The notes: generated by a model from the letters alone, not told the origin. A stretch of DNA of 64,000 bases from Annona cherimola (GCA_030490835.1 CM059972.1:41829452-41893451), one strand, 5' to 3'; positions 48,601-60,586 are shown, counted from the first letter of the stretch. A program made the numbers and translations.

Positions 48601-51592
48601 GCATCTCATTTAGTTTTCCAACTCATTTTCATTATCATATATTATTCATTTGACTTCTCAAGTCATTATGCATACACTTAGCATATACTTGCACATTTCA
48701 TCGGTTCATACACAACATATTCAATCTCATAATTAGGGTAAACATTCAACCATATAATAATTATCCAATAATTATTACTTATAGGTTCATTAACCTCCAT
48801 TTATCATTTTTCACTCTTTTTTTCCAAAATTCACACATCGGTGCCCATTCTAAGCACACGTCGTTGCCTTAAACCTGATTAATTAATTTTAAAATTTGGA
48901 ATTAACATCATGAAATTCTAACAGATATATAATCATAAAATTTATCATATTCTCATGCTTTTTTCACAAAATCATATTTCACAAGTCATTTATCACCCAT
49001 GCATATCTATTCTATCTCATATGCCCATTTGGCAACACATACATGATATCTTTCGTAAAATTTTCTAAGTCAGCAACTTGGTCACTAATTCAGCATGATA
49101 ATTACCCTTAATTATCACTTTATTTAGGGTAATTTTATGGGATTTTATTCCACTAATCATAGGTTCCCAAAATAGCAACTTTGGAACCCATTTTTCACAC
49201 GTTTAACGTGTCTTTTGACACATAACCCTAAGCAGATTAATAAATCCGAATTTTCAGCAATTAATCCCAATTTTCCTATTCTAAATTTAGGATATTAACA
49301 TGCATTTAACATTCATAAATTAATACCTCTCAAAACAGCAAGTTGTTTGCCCATTCCGGGACCCGTTTTCACTTCATTTAGACATCGGTTCATAAAATCC
49401 CTAAAAATCGGATTTGGGCTTATCTTCCCAAATCCTTTTGGGAATCAATAATACCTTAACCCTAGGTTATTTTACCCTACATAGCTTCCACAAATCATGC
49501 AAACCCATAGCTTCTAAAATCCATATCATTTTTTGGCATTATAATGAAGAAATCGGGTCATATTTTCCACTTTGCATTTCATAACTTCTAAAATTCAATT
49601 GTTAAGCTTAAATCAACAGATGTTTTTCATTAATACATGATTCATAACCAAAACAAATCATCAATCCAAAACAGCAATTTGTCATGGGGATTTAGATTTT
49701 ATCAAGTTCAATTTTCAACTCAATATCCATTCTAAACTTCATTTTCACTATCTAAAACATGGAAATTCATGCATATAGCCCAATACCAATTCCATATTCA
49801 ATGAAAGGCATGTTTAATCATCATTTAGGAATTCTTTAAGCATCCATTTCATATTCGAATTTTAGACTTTAAAACTCAAGATGGAAAGCTCAAATTAACA
49901 CAATCACTTCTCGCACCGTTTGGACGTCCCCCTTTTCATATCCATGAAAACAGATTCTTATAATTTTTTTTCAGCACCACATATGGACGTCCATGTGCTC
50001 TACATCTAGGGTATTTTACCTGTTCAAAAATCCATAATTTAATTGGTTCCATTCATTCCCTAATTCCATCAAAATTGGGTTAAACATGCATCATCTAATC
50101 ATATCTAGATTTTCCCCTTTTAGGGTTCTTAAATTAAACCAAACTCAACATATATTAATCATGGAATCAGGTAGCGTAATTTAAACTTAAAAAATGATTA
50201 AAACAGCAACTTATTTGGGGATTTTGCAAAATTCCAGCAAGGTATCGTGGGGCAATTCAACCCTAAACCATTCTTAGCATGCTCAACTTCAAGGATTCGT
50301 TCCCTTAACTTGTTTAACACTTAGTACCCTTTTAAAATGCTTATTAACCCTTTACTTAGGGTTTATAATTATATCATTTCATAGCCCAAACTTTGAGCTT
50401 GAAGAACTTGAAATTTCACAACTTAAGTTAGGTGAATACTTACCTGAACTTGAGGGGATTCAATCCAAAATTGAAAGGCTTGCTTTCCTCCACTTCTCCT
50501 CTTTCTTTCTTCCTCTTTTTCCCTTGGTTTTCCCTTGGTTTTCCTCTTCTTGGAACGTTCAAGGGGCTGGGAGTTAGAAAATATTTGCTTTCTTGCTAAG
50601 CAAGAAAACCCTTGGACGTTCACACACCTTCTCTCTCTCTATATTTATATTGTTTGACTTTTTAATTATCATTTTCCACCACATTTGGAGTTAGGATAAT
50701 GTTTATAATTATCCCTTAACACTTGGCATGATTATCCAAGCATTTCCATATTTTTCAGAATTTTTAAATCAATTTCTAGCTCACATGGAGCCATGGACGT
50801 CCAAGCTAGCTAGGGTAGGATTTTTGGATTTTTTTGGCTAGAAAAATCCTCCTTAAATCCATACATTTAATTCCTAAGATCATGCTACATCTTTTACCCT
50901 CATTTTCTTATTTTTTTGATTTCCAAAAATTGCTCAAAAATCAACATAATCAAAGTGGTAACAAACTTTGACTTTGCATTAAAGTCATGTCCCCTCTCTT
51001 GAGACAAGTCAACCACTTACTTGCTCTCCAAGATCTCATGATAATTAAATTAATTCATTCCATTTATATCATATATTTCATAATTTTATTCCATTGTTTC
51101 AAATTTCATTTTAAACCAACGTTTCTAACTCCACTTATGACCACTTGAATTTATCTTTTTGGATTTGGGATAAAAATAATTAATTATCACCCTAATCCAT
51201 CATGATTCCCTTAATATAATCCATTCATAAGATTGGACCCACCGTCGTGAGCTTACCTTTCAAATTTCATCGAAATCCGCCTTGTAGGCTTCAAGTTATG
51301 AATTTTCTATCATTTTTATCTTAATTTCATAATTACACTTTAATCTCCCTAAATTAAATCATGATTATTAACATGATTATTCATGACACCTTGCCACCTT
51401 TAAATCCTCATTAAGCCCCTCGGGTCCTACCGACTCACTTTGGGCCCCGGCGATTAAATTTTTAATCACCATTTTTAATTAAACCCTAATTGCAAAATAT
51501 CATAAAATCCTAAAATCATCGATAATTCATTTAATTCACATATATATATGTCTAAGGCATACATTGGACCCTAATTAGGTTGGGGTTTCACA
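45610..51592 (-). mobile_element. 5' LTR C of element B/C (6.0 kb)
   Basis: Partner of LTR B, 5983 bp, starting TGTGACGCCCGAAACC. Same modules: GGACAT array (46180-46725), GGACCGCAGTCC array (47230-47405) with the perfect ACGGACCGCAGTCCGT near 47230, GGACGTCC sites at 49922, 49984 and 50794, a CT repeat and TATA-like box (50630-50652) and the U3 modules near 51120 and 51280. No coding frame in it is supported. Confidence 0.92.
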
Positions 51593-51597
51593 CCATA

Positions 51598-51781
51598 TTC
51601 TAATACTAACTTCTGTGGCATTAGACTTATCCTTTTATCATCCTTTATTTTCTCCTTCTTACGCCTGTTTACCAATCCTTGCTCTAATACCGAGCTATGT
51701 GGTACCATGTTTATTCTTTCATCATCCTTTATTTCTCCATTCCACGCCTATTTACAAGTCCTTGCTCTGATACTATTAAAT
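51598..51781 (-). mobile_element. 5' leader remnant of element A/D with decayed PBS
   Basis: This is the short piece of A/D between the B/C insertion and LTR D. It shows three degenerate copies of a CTATTTACCAATCC(A/T)TGCTCTGATAC theme. The one next to LTR D (51760-51775, CCTTGCTCTGATACTA) is the PBS with two changes. Confidence 0.75.
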
Positions 51782-54700
51782 TGTAACGCCCCAAACCGAG
51801 ACGTCACTTCCTCACCTCAGGAATCTATCGATTGGTAAATGTGAATCAGGACAGTTGCCTTGATCACGCGGTAGTTTCTTAATCGGAACTCATCCAAATT
51901 TTTTTTTGTTCATGATCGTTCATATCTTTATATTTCACATCATTCATCAAACAAGTGGCGATACACTTGTAATAAAATTTCATATTCTATTTCATAACAT
52001 CTCATCATGCTTTTCTATAATGATATTTACATTTCATACATACATCCATACAAGCATTGGATCACATAGAACTTATAATTCTACATAAGTTCACATTCAA
52101 TCAACATACCTTAGAGCTTTAATTCATCCTATCCCATTTCTTATAACCCACTTGGCTACCATCACGTACCGTTCTTCTCTTACTTAGGTTCGCAACCTCT
52201 TGCGTTTTCCGGTAACTGTCTAAGGTTTGGGAAAACAAAACGTGAGTGACAACTCAGTAAGCAAGCATTTTATCTTTTAGGGCAAGACTTCCTTGAAAAT
52301 TATTTCTTAAAACATTTTTCTCATAAATCATTTTGTCCAGGGGACATTTTACGTCCCAAAACATCTTGACATAAACCATATTTGGCAATGGGCATTCTCA
52401 TGTCCACGAAAAGACGTTTTTCCACATAAATCATTTTGGCATTGGACGTTCATACGTCCTAAAACATTTTTCCACTTAAACCTTGTTGGAAACAGATGTT
52501 TATACGTCCTAAAATATTTTTCACATAAACACTTTTGTAATGGACATTTTTATGTCCAAAATACATTTCACGTAAGCCTTTTTGGCAATGGACACTCATA
52601 TGTCCACAAACACTTTTATCCCTTAAACTCTTTTAGAAACGAACATTTTTATGTCCACACATGTTTCAACATAAATCCCTTTAGGAAATGGACATTCTCA
52701 TATCCAACCATTTTTCCCACATAAACTTTTTTGAAATGGACATTCTTATGTGCAAAACATTTTCCAACATAAACCCTTTTTCATAATCCCCATCTTGGGG
52801 CTTGTTTATAGCAAACAAGTCATAAATCCTTTTCATGAAAACTTTTGCATAGAAATCATTTCTTTTTATTCTTAATATTTACACATTTTGTATAAAACAC
52901 TCTGCTTTTAGGGCAACTTATACATAATGGCTCATAAAAATACAATTTAGGATAATTTTTCATATAAATGCGTTTATATCCCAATCTTTGGGCTTTTGAA
53001 AAGCAAAACGTATGCAAACACATTTCTCCCCATCCAGTAGTGACACTTAGCAAGTGATCATGCTACCTTTTGGAAGAGAATCTTTAACAGCACGCTAGCC
53101 AAGCGATTGTTTATTTATCCTGCTCCCATCTCAGGGAGGGTGCTGCTGGCACTCCTGCCATCCCTTAGCGACTTGGCCTTATGTAGAGTGGGCCCCGGTC
53201 ATCCTAACCGTGCTCTACAACCTGCCTGTTCCTTGTACTGGTGCACCGTACATTATTATGACGGACCACAACCCGTTTGGTTTGAAGAACCACAGACCGC
53301 AGCCCATGTCCTTTTAAATCGGGATCACAGACCGCAGCCTGCATCCATACTCACAAAAAAAAATCTTAGGCCGAAGTCTATATCTTTAAAAATTATTTTC
53401 AAAAACACATCATAGACCGCAGTCCGTGTCAACTTGTAAGCGAGCGCACCCACTTTAACAAGTTGTCATTTGAAATCTAGTTTTAGGATGACATTCATTA
53501 AATTCTTTTAGAAACATTTTGAGTAAAATATTTTGATAAACATTTGAAATGTTTGAAAAATAATACATCTTAAAACCCTTATAAAAGAATTTCAAAACCT
53601 TTGAATTTTCAAAATTAAACCATATATTTCTCTAATATTTTCTTGGTTTCCATTTCAGGGCCTTTTGTTCACAAAAGTTATGCAATTATACCATTTTTAC
53701 ATAAGGGGGCTTGCATAATCTTTTGCATACCATTTAGCAACCCGAAATCAAACTATTTTATGAAATCAACATAGGAGGTTGGTCATCCTTAAATCCCCTT
53801 CAACACATCCGTATAAACATTTTTTAAAACATTTTCATCATAGATTTTTTTATCTAAAGGAAATCAAAACTTTTTCAAATATCATTTCAAAACATATATA
53901 CTATGTCCAAATCATTATTTATATTTAATTATCCTGACATAGAAAAATCAATCTTTTTCCATAAATCATATCTTTTTTTTCTTTTTCTTTCATAAACATA
54001 ATTAATTATCACAAATTGTTGTAAAAATAATTCAAAACTTATTCACAAAGTTATTTTGTAAAAAAGGGTAAAACTCCCTTTTTCTTATAAAATACTTTTG
54101 AAACAACATCATAAAGAACTTGCTTTTAAAAGCAAATTCTTAAAACCATCGACATCAAACATGAAATTCTTTGAAAACACTATCATGGAGAACTTGCTTA
54201 CTCATAAGCAAATTTCTCAATCCATTAGCATAAAGCATTGTCAATCCATGGCAACACTTGTGATAAATTCTTTATTTTAAAATCATTGCTTGCTTACTGT
54301 GAAGCAAACCTTGAGGCTTTTCCTTAAAGCCATCATTTTCAAAACTTGTGCTTGCCCATTCGTCAAAACATAATCATAAAGATTTCATTTACATCATCAT
54401 ATAAAATGAAAACAGCATTGTAGAAAGTTTGCTTGCTTACCTGAGACTGCCATAATCCCTTTCCTTCCATTCTTTTCCTTGCCTTTACCTAGATAAATGA
54501 AAATAACATTTCATTTATTTGCATCATCTTCAAATACATAAATCCCTTAGGTTTTCCAACCTACATAAATTCATTTGGACTTAGCTTGACCCACTTGTCC
54601 TTCAAATCAGGTACTCATACTTAGCATATAGCCTATACATATCAATCATCTTTGCTATCCATAATCCTTTATTACACTCTTTCCTAACATATATATCAAT

Positions 54701-55443
54701 TTGGATAATTTCTACACAGGTTTCATATTTCTTTTTAATTTTTTTCTCAAACTGTCCACATATGCTGAAATCAGGCGTACTGATTTCTCTAAATCTTGAT
54801 TTATGATCAAATCAACGTATTTAATTCTGAAATTTATATCGTACATCAATAAATATATCAATTAACCTTCATAAATATTTAATCACGAAATATTAACATT
54901 ATATATTTATTTTGGCATTTTCACTGTGCTGGACAGTGTTGTGAGTTTAGGGGCAGCCCTAACCACGTGAATTATGGAGTATATTTATACCCATAAAAAC
55001 CTAATTTTTATTTTTTTCATGTGGTCCTAAATATGTCTTATATATCCTGTAAAATTTTTAGACAAAAATTACTTGTAAAAAAATTATTAAAAATCATTTG
55101 GTGCCGCTGATCCTGACACCCGTTCAACCCTGTTCAAGTTGATTTTCTCAGATTTTTGATTTTCAACAGATTTGAAGTATAAAATCAAAATTAACATATA
55201 CTTACTTGATTAATTGGTAATCCCTCCTTTGAGCACTTGAAATCCCCTTATTTTGTTCATGGTTTCTTCCCTTGGATCGTTCCAGCCACTGCCCCTTTGA
55301 TTTTTATTATTTTTCTCTCCCAAACAGAAATCTGGAACGTCCACACTGCCTGCTTATATAGGCATTTATTTTTCAATTTTTCCTTTACAATTTCGACCCA
55401 AAATGGAGGGTAAAATTTTGAAAATGTACCCTATAGTTTACTC
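51782..55443 (-). mobile_element. 5' LTR D of element A/D, truncated
   Basis: It starts TGTAACGCCCCAAACC and follows LTR A closely: GGACAT array (52340-52755), CAGACCGCAGC array (53260-53425), TATA box (55352-55362). Similarity to A stops at about 55443 (GTTTACTC), so some 1.2 kb at the U3 end is missing. It also lacks about 150 bp around 55160 that A has at 32925-33060. Frames inside it are shadows. Confidence 0.88.
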
Positions 55444-55450
55444 CCTATGA

Positions 55451-55466
55451 GCTATTTATATAGTTC
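55451..55466 (-). promoter_or_regulatory. TATA box of the truncated U3
   Basis: GAACTATATAAATAGC on the minus strand is close to the plant TATA consensus. It lies about 50 bp downstream of the first palindrome in the direction of transcription. The transcription start region itself is cut off by the junction at 55443. Confidence 0.6.
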
Positions 55467-55512
55467 CTTTTGCACAGCTTATGCACTGGAATATTCGCAT
55501 ACAGATGCGTAT

Positions 55513-55718
55513 TGGCGCCTAGGCGTCAACTCCTTGGACATTCCTGGTTTGGAGCTTCTCCTTTACATCTTGTGGTTGATCATGCCTGGCGCCTGGGTGC
55601 CCCTGGGTGGCGCCTAGGCGCCAACTCCCTGGAAGCCATGCTGTTAGCTGTGTGTGCTGAAAATGGCCAAGGCACGTAGGGTTGCGCCTGGGCGCCAATG
55701 GGTGGGGCCTAGGCGCCA
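55513..55718. repeat. TGGCGCCTAGGCGCCA palindrome cluster
   Basis: A perfect 16-bp palindrome lies at 55608-55623, with near copies at 55513-55528, 55587-55600, 55683-55697 and 55703-55718. Each contains GGCGCC. The cluster lies upstream of the TATA box on the minus strand and looks like a repeated protein-binding site. Confidence 0.8.
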
Positions 55719-56005
55719 TCCATCTGCCTTTGGTTGCCTCAGCTTGCATTCAACTCGTTCGCTTTGCCTTCACACATCCCATCCTTCCTGCAAAAGATGA
55801 AAAACTAAGTAAATGAACTAAATAATGCTTAAATAATGCTAAAAATGCCTAAAAACTAAATAATGCTCCTAAAATGCAAAACGAGTGAAAATTAAGCTAA
55901 ATGGATGCAAACTAAGCCTAATCTCTCAAACTAACGCACAAATCAAGTCTGAAATGGGCCATGATAACTCGTAAAAATAGAAGTTATCAATGCTCCATAG
56001 CAGAA

Positions 56006-56386
56006 CTAAATACAACCGTCCACAAACCTATACCAAGGGCCAGTGGCGGGGGGTATGGGTGCCTGAGTCTTTTCCCAAAAGTCCTGGAGATCTTGCGGAT
56101 CTACTCTGTCAGTTGGAACACGGGGAGACCGGAGAATTTTGAGGTATGTTCCTGGTAGAACTCGTGCCCTAGGTTTGTGACTGGAGGGCTCTCCTAGATC
56201 TTGTCCGTATTGACCTGAGGGGACACAGTAGCTTTCCTGAGTGTGATCATGAGTGCGTACAGGTGAAAACACTGGGGGAACTATTGGGAACGGTGCAGTA
56301 TTGTGCTGGGACTCCCACCATCTATTGATATTCTCTTCCCTTTGTTGTCTCCTCTCCTCCTTTTTCAACTCCTCCGTACTCATCAT
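56006..56386 (-). pseudogene. ORF0 N-terminal half in element E/F
   Basis: A 126-codon frame starts 217 bp after the PBS. Its start (STEELKKEERRQQREENINRWW) matches the start of ORF0 of element I, and its end has DPQDLQDFWEKTQAPIPP and GPWYRF in the same order. The Pro-rich middle is more diverged. The stop at 56006-56008 is a TAG where element I has CAG. About 20 bp further on, the foreign U3 (ends 55989) interrupts the gene, so the acidic half is gone. The match of motif order in two separate insertions is the main evidence that ORF0 is a family gene. Confidence 0.7.
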
Positions 56387-56602
56387 CTACTTACCTCTAT
56401 CGGCCATATGTACAACATAGCAATCAATGTGCATTGCAACATAATTTATCATTGTATGACATGTATTTCATCATATTATAAGCATACCTAATCATCATAT
56501 AATCATATCTAATTTATCACATGATCATATGTAATCATGCATATCTCATCATGTTCCTTCAAATTTTCCATACTTAGAAATTTTCCACGCCTATTTACCA
56601 AT

Positions 56603-56618
56603 CCATGCTCTGATACCA
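56603..56618 (-). promoter_or_regulatory. Primer binding site for tRNA-Met (element E/F)
   Basis: CCATGCTCTGATACCA is the exact reverse complement of the PBS of element I and lies 5 bases left of LTR F. Confidence 0.92.
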
Positions 56619-56623
56619 AACTC

Positions 56624-59600
56624 TGTGGCGCCCCAAACCGGAGCGTCACATCCTGAGCCTTACCTCGAGATCATATTAATTTGTAAATGTGATCAGGATT
56701 GTTGCCCTGTCACACGACGAGTTTTAACGGTGTTTATCCGATTTAATATATCCTCATAAAAATTTAATTTCTCATGTTCCCATCTCAAACATATCTAAAT
56801 CATTTCCAACTCATGCATAACTAAGTCATGGCAATCCATTCAACATCTATACAAAACATGATGTTCAAGCAACATTTCAGCATTTGCCTAAATCAGATGT
56901 CACTGCATGTATAAATCATAGTCGTCAATATAAAACATTTAAATAGTTTACATCTATTCAACATGGATTTTCTTCATAATATAAAAATTCTAAAGCTTTT
57001 CCATTGCATTTTCAAGCTGGAACTTGCTTCTTCGCCATTTCCTGTCCTTCACCTGTCTTTTGGGTTTGGAAAATAAAATCGTGAGTCGAAACTCAATAAG
57101 CAAGCTATTTGCATTTTACATTTGAAATCATATTGGAAAGCAACTTATACCTTGTCTAAAGGTATATCTTGAAAACATAAAATCTTGTACCCATCACGAG
57201 TACCATATGCATAATGCCATATGAAAACATGAACATAATCATCATAATTCCCTTAGGATAGAAGCTATCCAGGCGACCATCCGTCCACGTTAGCTCCCAT
57301 TTCAGAGAGGGCGCCGCCGGCCTTGGGCCTATTTTAAACGACTTGGCCACACCAAGGGGGGACAATCGGTCCGCTTATTTCCTTCAAGTGAACCTAGTAC
57401 CCTGTGCACATGAACTTTTTCATAAATCCATCTTCAACATGCTAGCATGATTTTCAATCATAAACTTGGAATCACAACATTTTTTTCTATAATCATTTAT
57501 CAAAGGAAATTTCATAATATCACATTTGAAGTAAAAACATCATTTCAACACCATTTTGCTAAGGAATGACCATCCTTAAACATATTAGAAATAATTTTCA
57601 CAATTTCATCAAACAAGTTAAAGCAAAAATTGCATTTATGTAAACAATTTAGAAAACGAAATTCATTTAGAAAATTTGCTTGCTTACCTGTGTCTCTTAG
57701 CTTTCCGACTCCGCTTTTTCTTTGCCTTTGCCTACATGAGAATAATTTATTTTTTTCATATATTTATTTTTCTCATTTTTCATTTAGTTTTCCAACCCAT
57801 TCTATTCACATATATCATTTATTTGACTTCACAAGTCATTATGCACATATATAGCACATTTCTACACATCTCATCGGTTAACACATAGCATGTATAACCC
57901 CATAAATAGGGTATCCATTCATCTACATAAAATTAATTCGATAATCATCATTTATAGGTTCATTAACCTCAATTTGTCCTTTTATCAATCTTTTTTCAAA
58001 ATACACGCATGGGTGTTTTTCTTCTATGCACATATCGTTGCCTTAGCTTCATAAATCAAGTCCAAAATTTTGGAATTAATATTATGAAATTTTAAACAGA
58101 TATATAATCATGAAATTCATCTTATTTTCATGTACTTTTGCACAAAATCACTTTTCACGAGTCATTCATCACTTGTACACATTTATCCATTCACATATAC
58201 CCATTTGGCAATACATACATAATATATTTCATAAAATTTGCTAAATCAGAAATTTAATCCATATTTCAGCGTGTTAATTACCCTACATTACCACTGCATT
58301 TAGGATATTTTATGGGATTTAAATCCACTTACCATAGGTTTCCAAAATAGCAAGTTTGGAACCCATTTTTCACCCATTTAACGTGTCTTTTGACACATAA
58401 CCCTAAGAAGTTTAATAAATCCGATTTTTTAGCAAATAATTCCATTTTTCCTAATCCAAATTTAGGGAATTAATACATGTTTAACATTCATAAAAAAATT
58501 TATCTCAAAACAGCAAGTTGCTTAATCGATTCGGTCTCGTTTCCACTCCATTTATCCATCATTTCATAAATCCAAAAAAAATCAGATTTGAGTTTATTTT
58601 CCCAAATCCTATTGAGCATCAATAATAAATTAAATCTATTGTATTTTACCCTATATAACATTCACAAATCATGCAAACCTATTTCCATAGCATTTTTAGC
58701 ATAGAAACGAATAAATCGAGTCATATTTACCACTTTGCATTCCATATTTTCTAAAATTCATCATTTAAGCACAAACCAACATATGTTCTTCATTAAAACA
58801 TGTTTAATAACCTAAACATATTATTCATAACAAAAAGCAACTTGAATTTTAGATTTAGGGTTTGTCAAGTTGACTTTTCAACTCATATATCATTCAAAAC
58901 TTCACTTTTCATCATCTAAATCATGAAAATTCATGTATAAAACTTAATACCCATTCAATATTCATTAAAAAGCATGTTAAATTATCATTTCAAGGACTCT
59001 TTAAGCATCCCTTTCATATTCCTATTTTGGAGTTTAAAAACTCAAAATAACCAACTCAAATAACACATATACTTACTTGGTTTAGTGCTAACTCAAACCC
59101 TAACACTTGGAGATGATTTCCTCCTCAAATTCCCTTCTTTTTTTCTTGCTTTTATTCCTTCTCTTGCTGGCCAAAATGGACGTGAGTTGCTTCTGTTTCT
59201 TGGAGTGAAAATTTCAGCACCTAACAATTTTTCCAACCCTCATCTCACATGGACGTGCATGGATTTATAAGCTAGATTTTTTTCCAGCTGTGGGCCCCAC
59301 TTCATGGTGCATTTTCCACACATTAAATGGTAACTTATCCCCCTTCATGTGCTGGCAAATTCCCAGCCAAGTAAAATGGATTTTTACCAATTTTCAAAAA
59401 TCACAAAACTGCATTAATCCAAGACGTCCAAGCTGCTCCCCCAATCACGTCCTTTGCTGTCCATTTTTTCCAGCAAATTTTTTATTTTTTAATAATTCCC
59501 ATTTAAGGGTAAAAAATACACTTAATTTTCCTTTAATTCATGTATTAATTTGATGTTAAAAAAATTATCAAAATGGCAGCAATAAGCATATTTCTGCACG

Positions 59601-60586
59601 TCACTTGCCCCATATGCTGTCCACTTTTTCTCTCTCCAATTCATCTAAATTATAATATTTTTATTGCTGGAAATTTGCATGATTGAATGCATATCTTGGT
59701 TTCCCTACAGTTCAGCAATATAAATACATATTTTTAAAAATTAAAAATCAAAATATGCAGCAAGATACCCCTTGGACGTCCCCATAGTGCCACCTTGCCT
59801 ATGCGTAGGTTATTTGCTTTGTAGCTTCATCATGATAAACATTTAATGGCTGGATAATTCATGTATTTTTTCATTTCATACCCCTAGAAATGGGCTGCAT
59901 TTGATACCTCAACTCCCATTAAAACCATGCAATTATGCATAGTACTCTAGCATTAATTGTTGGATACTTTTGAGGTGCATTAGTCAACCATGCTCACCTT
60001 TTTCAATGCAGGTTTTTTCTCAATATTTTATACTTATCTAATCCATCCAAAATAAACATCTCATAATTTCATTGAACCGTTTCAAATTTCATCTCAATCC
60101 GATTTTCCTAGCTCCCGTTATAACTGTTTAAAGTTAACGGTTGAAATTGAAATATGATAAATAAATCATAACACTCATTTCATCAAGAATTTTCATAACC
60201 AATAATTCCATAATACCAAGCCCAACATCATTAATCACCATTTCAAATTTCACTTGAATCCGCCTTACAGGCGTTGAGTTATGAATTTTCTAGTGTTTTT
60301 CCACTTAACTTAACAATTATCAAACCAATGCTCATTATTCATTTTAAATGAATTAAAATGATTTTCCATAATTTATTTGCACATTTAAATCAACAACAAT
60401 TTGCTCTAATCCCATTGTCTCATTTTAGCTCAAACTGATTAATCACACCATTATTGCTAATCCTTAACCCTAATTGCAATAATTAGCAAAATCACATAAA
60501 TCACTCATAATTCAATAATTCACATATAAATATCATATACATGATTAATGTATACATATAGGTTCTACATGGTTTAGGGTTTCACA
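56624..60586 (-). mobile_element. 5' LTR F of element E/F (4.0 kb)
   Basis: It runs from TGTGGCGCCCCAAACC to TAGGGTTTCACA, 3963 bp, close in length to the LTR of element I (4013 bp). It has the GCGCCGCCGGCCTTGG block (57310), the CTTGCTTACCTGTG block (57680), a minus-strand TTATAAATCC TATA-like box (59262-59271), GGACGTCC at 59773 and the U3 modules at 60105 and 60258. It lacks the GGACAT and GGACCGCAGTCC hairpin arrays. Right flank is the agtaa duplicate. Confidence 0.9.

Larger units (their letters stand above)
37138..51592 (-). mobile_element. Gypsy element B/C, complete non-autonomous copy
   Basis: The 14.5-kb element is bounded by TGTGACGCCCCAAACC (37138) and GTTGGGGTTTCACA (51592), with ccata on both sides (37133-37137 and 51593-51597). 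LTR B (37138-43115, 5978 bp) and LTR C (45610-51592, 5983 bp) enclose only 2494 bp. PPT and PBS are in place, so it could be mobilised in trans. It is the innermost and youngest insertion of the nest. Confidence 0.93.
55443..55989 (-). mobile_element. Truncated U3 of an unrelated LTR retrotransposon
   Basis: Read on the minus strand it starts TGATAACTTCTATTTTTACG with a perfect 8-bp terminal hairpin (TGATAACT..AGTTATCA, 55962-55989). It has an A/T-rich CATTATTTAG-like direct repeat (55820-55870), a cluster of TGGCGCCTAGGCGCCA palindromes (55513-55718) and a TATA box GAACTATATAAATAGC (55451-55466). It then stops at the junction with LTR D. GC content in the palindrome zone is far above the surroundings. 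The family is not named; no internal region or second end is present. Confidence 0.7.
28730..60586 (-). mobile_element. Gypsy element E/F, complete insertion with nested elements and a deletion
   Basis: The outer ends are TGTGGCGCCCCAAACC (28730) and GGTTTAGGGTTTCACA (60586), and agtaa flanks both sides (28725-28729 and 60587-60591). The left end is the 3' LTR E and the right end the 5' LTR F, so the element is minus-strand. E and F share a CGGAGCGTCACATC-type end that differs from the GAGACGTCAC end of LTRs A-D, supporting their pairing. Between them lie element A/D, element B/C, a truncated foreign U3 and the ORF0 region. All of pol and most of E are missing. Confidence 0.88.

Noticed and set aside
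53107..53415. 102-codon frame in LTR D, with a partial equivalent at 18774-18965 in LTR K
   Set aside because: It follows the conserved GTGGGCCCCGG block and the CAGACCGCAG array; sister LTRs A, B and C do not keep it open.
55470..55749. Overlapping plus and minus frames in the palindrome cluster
   Set aside because: GC-rich palindromes lack stop codons on both strands; the region is a U3 promoter.
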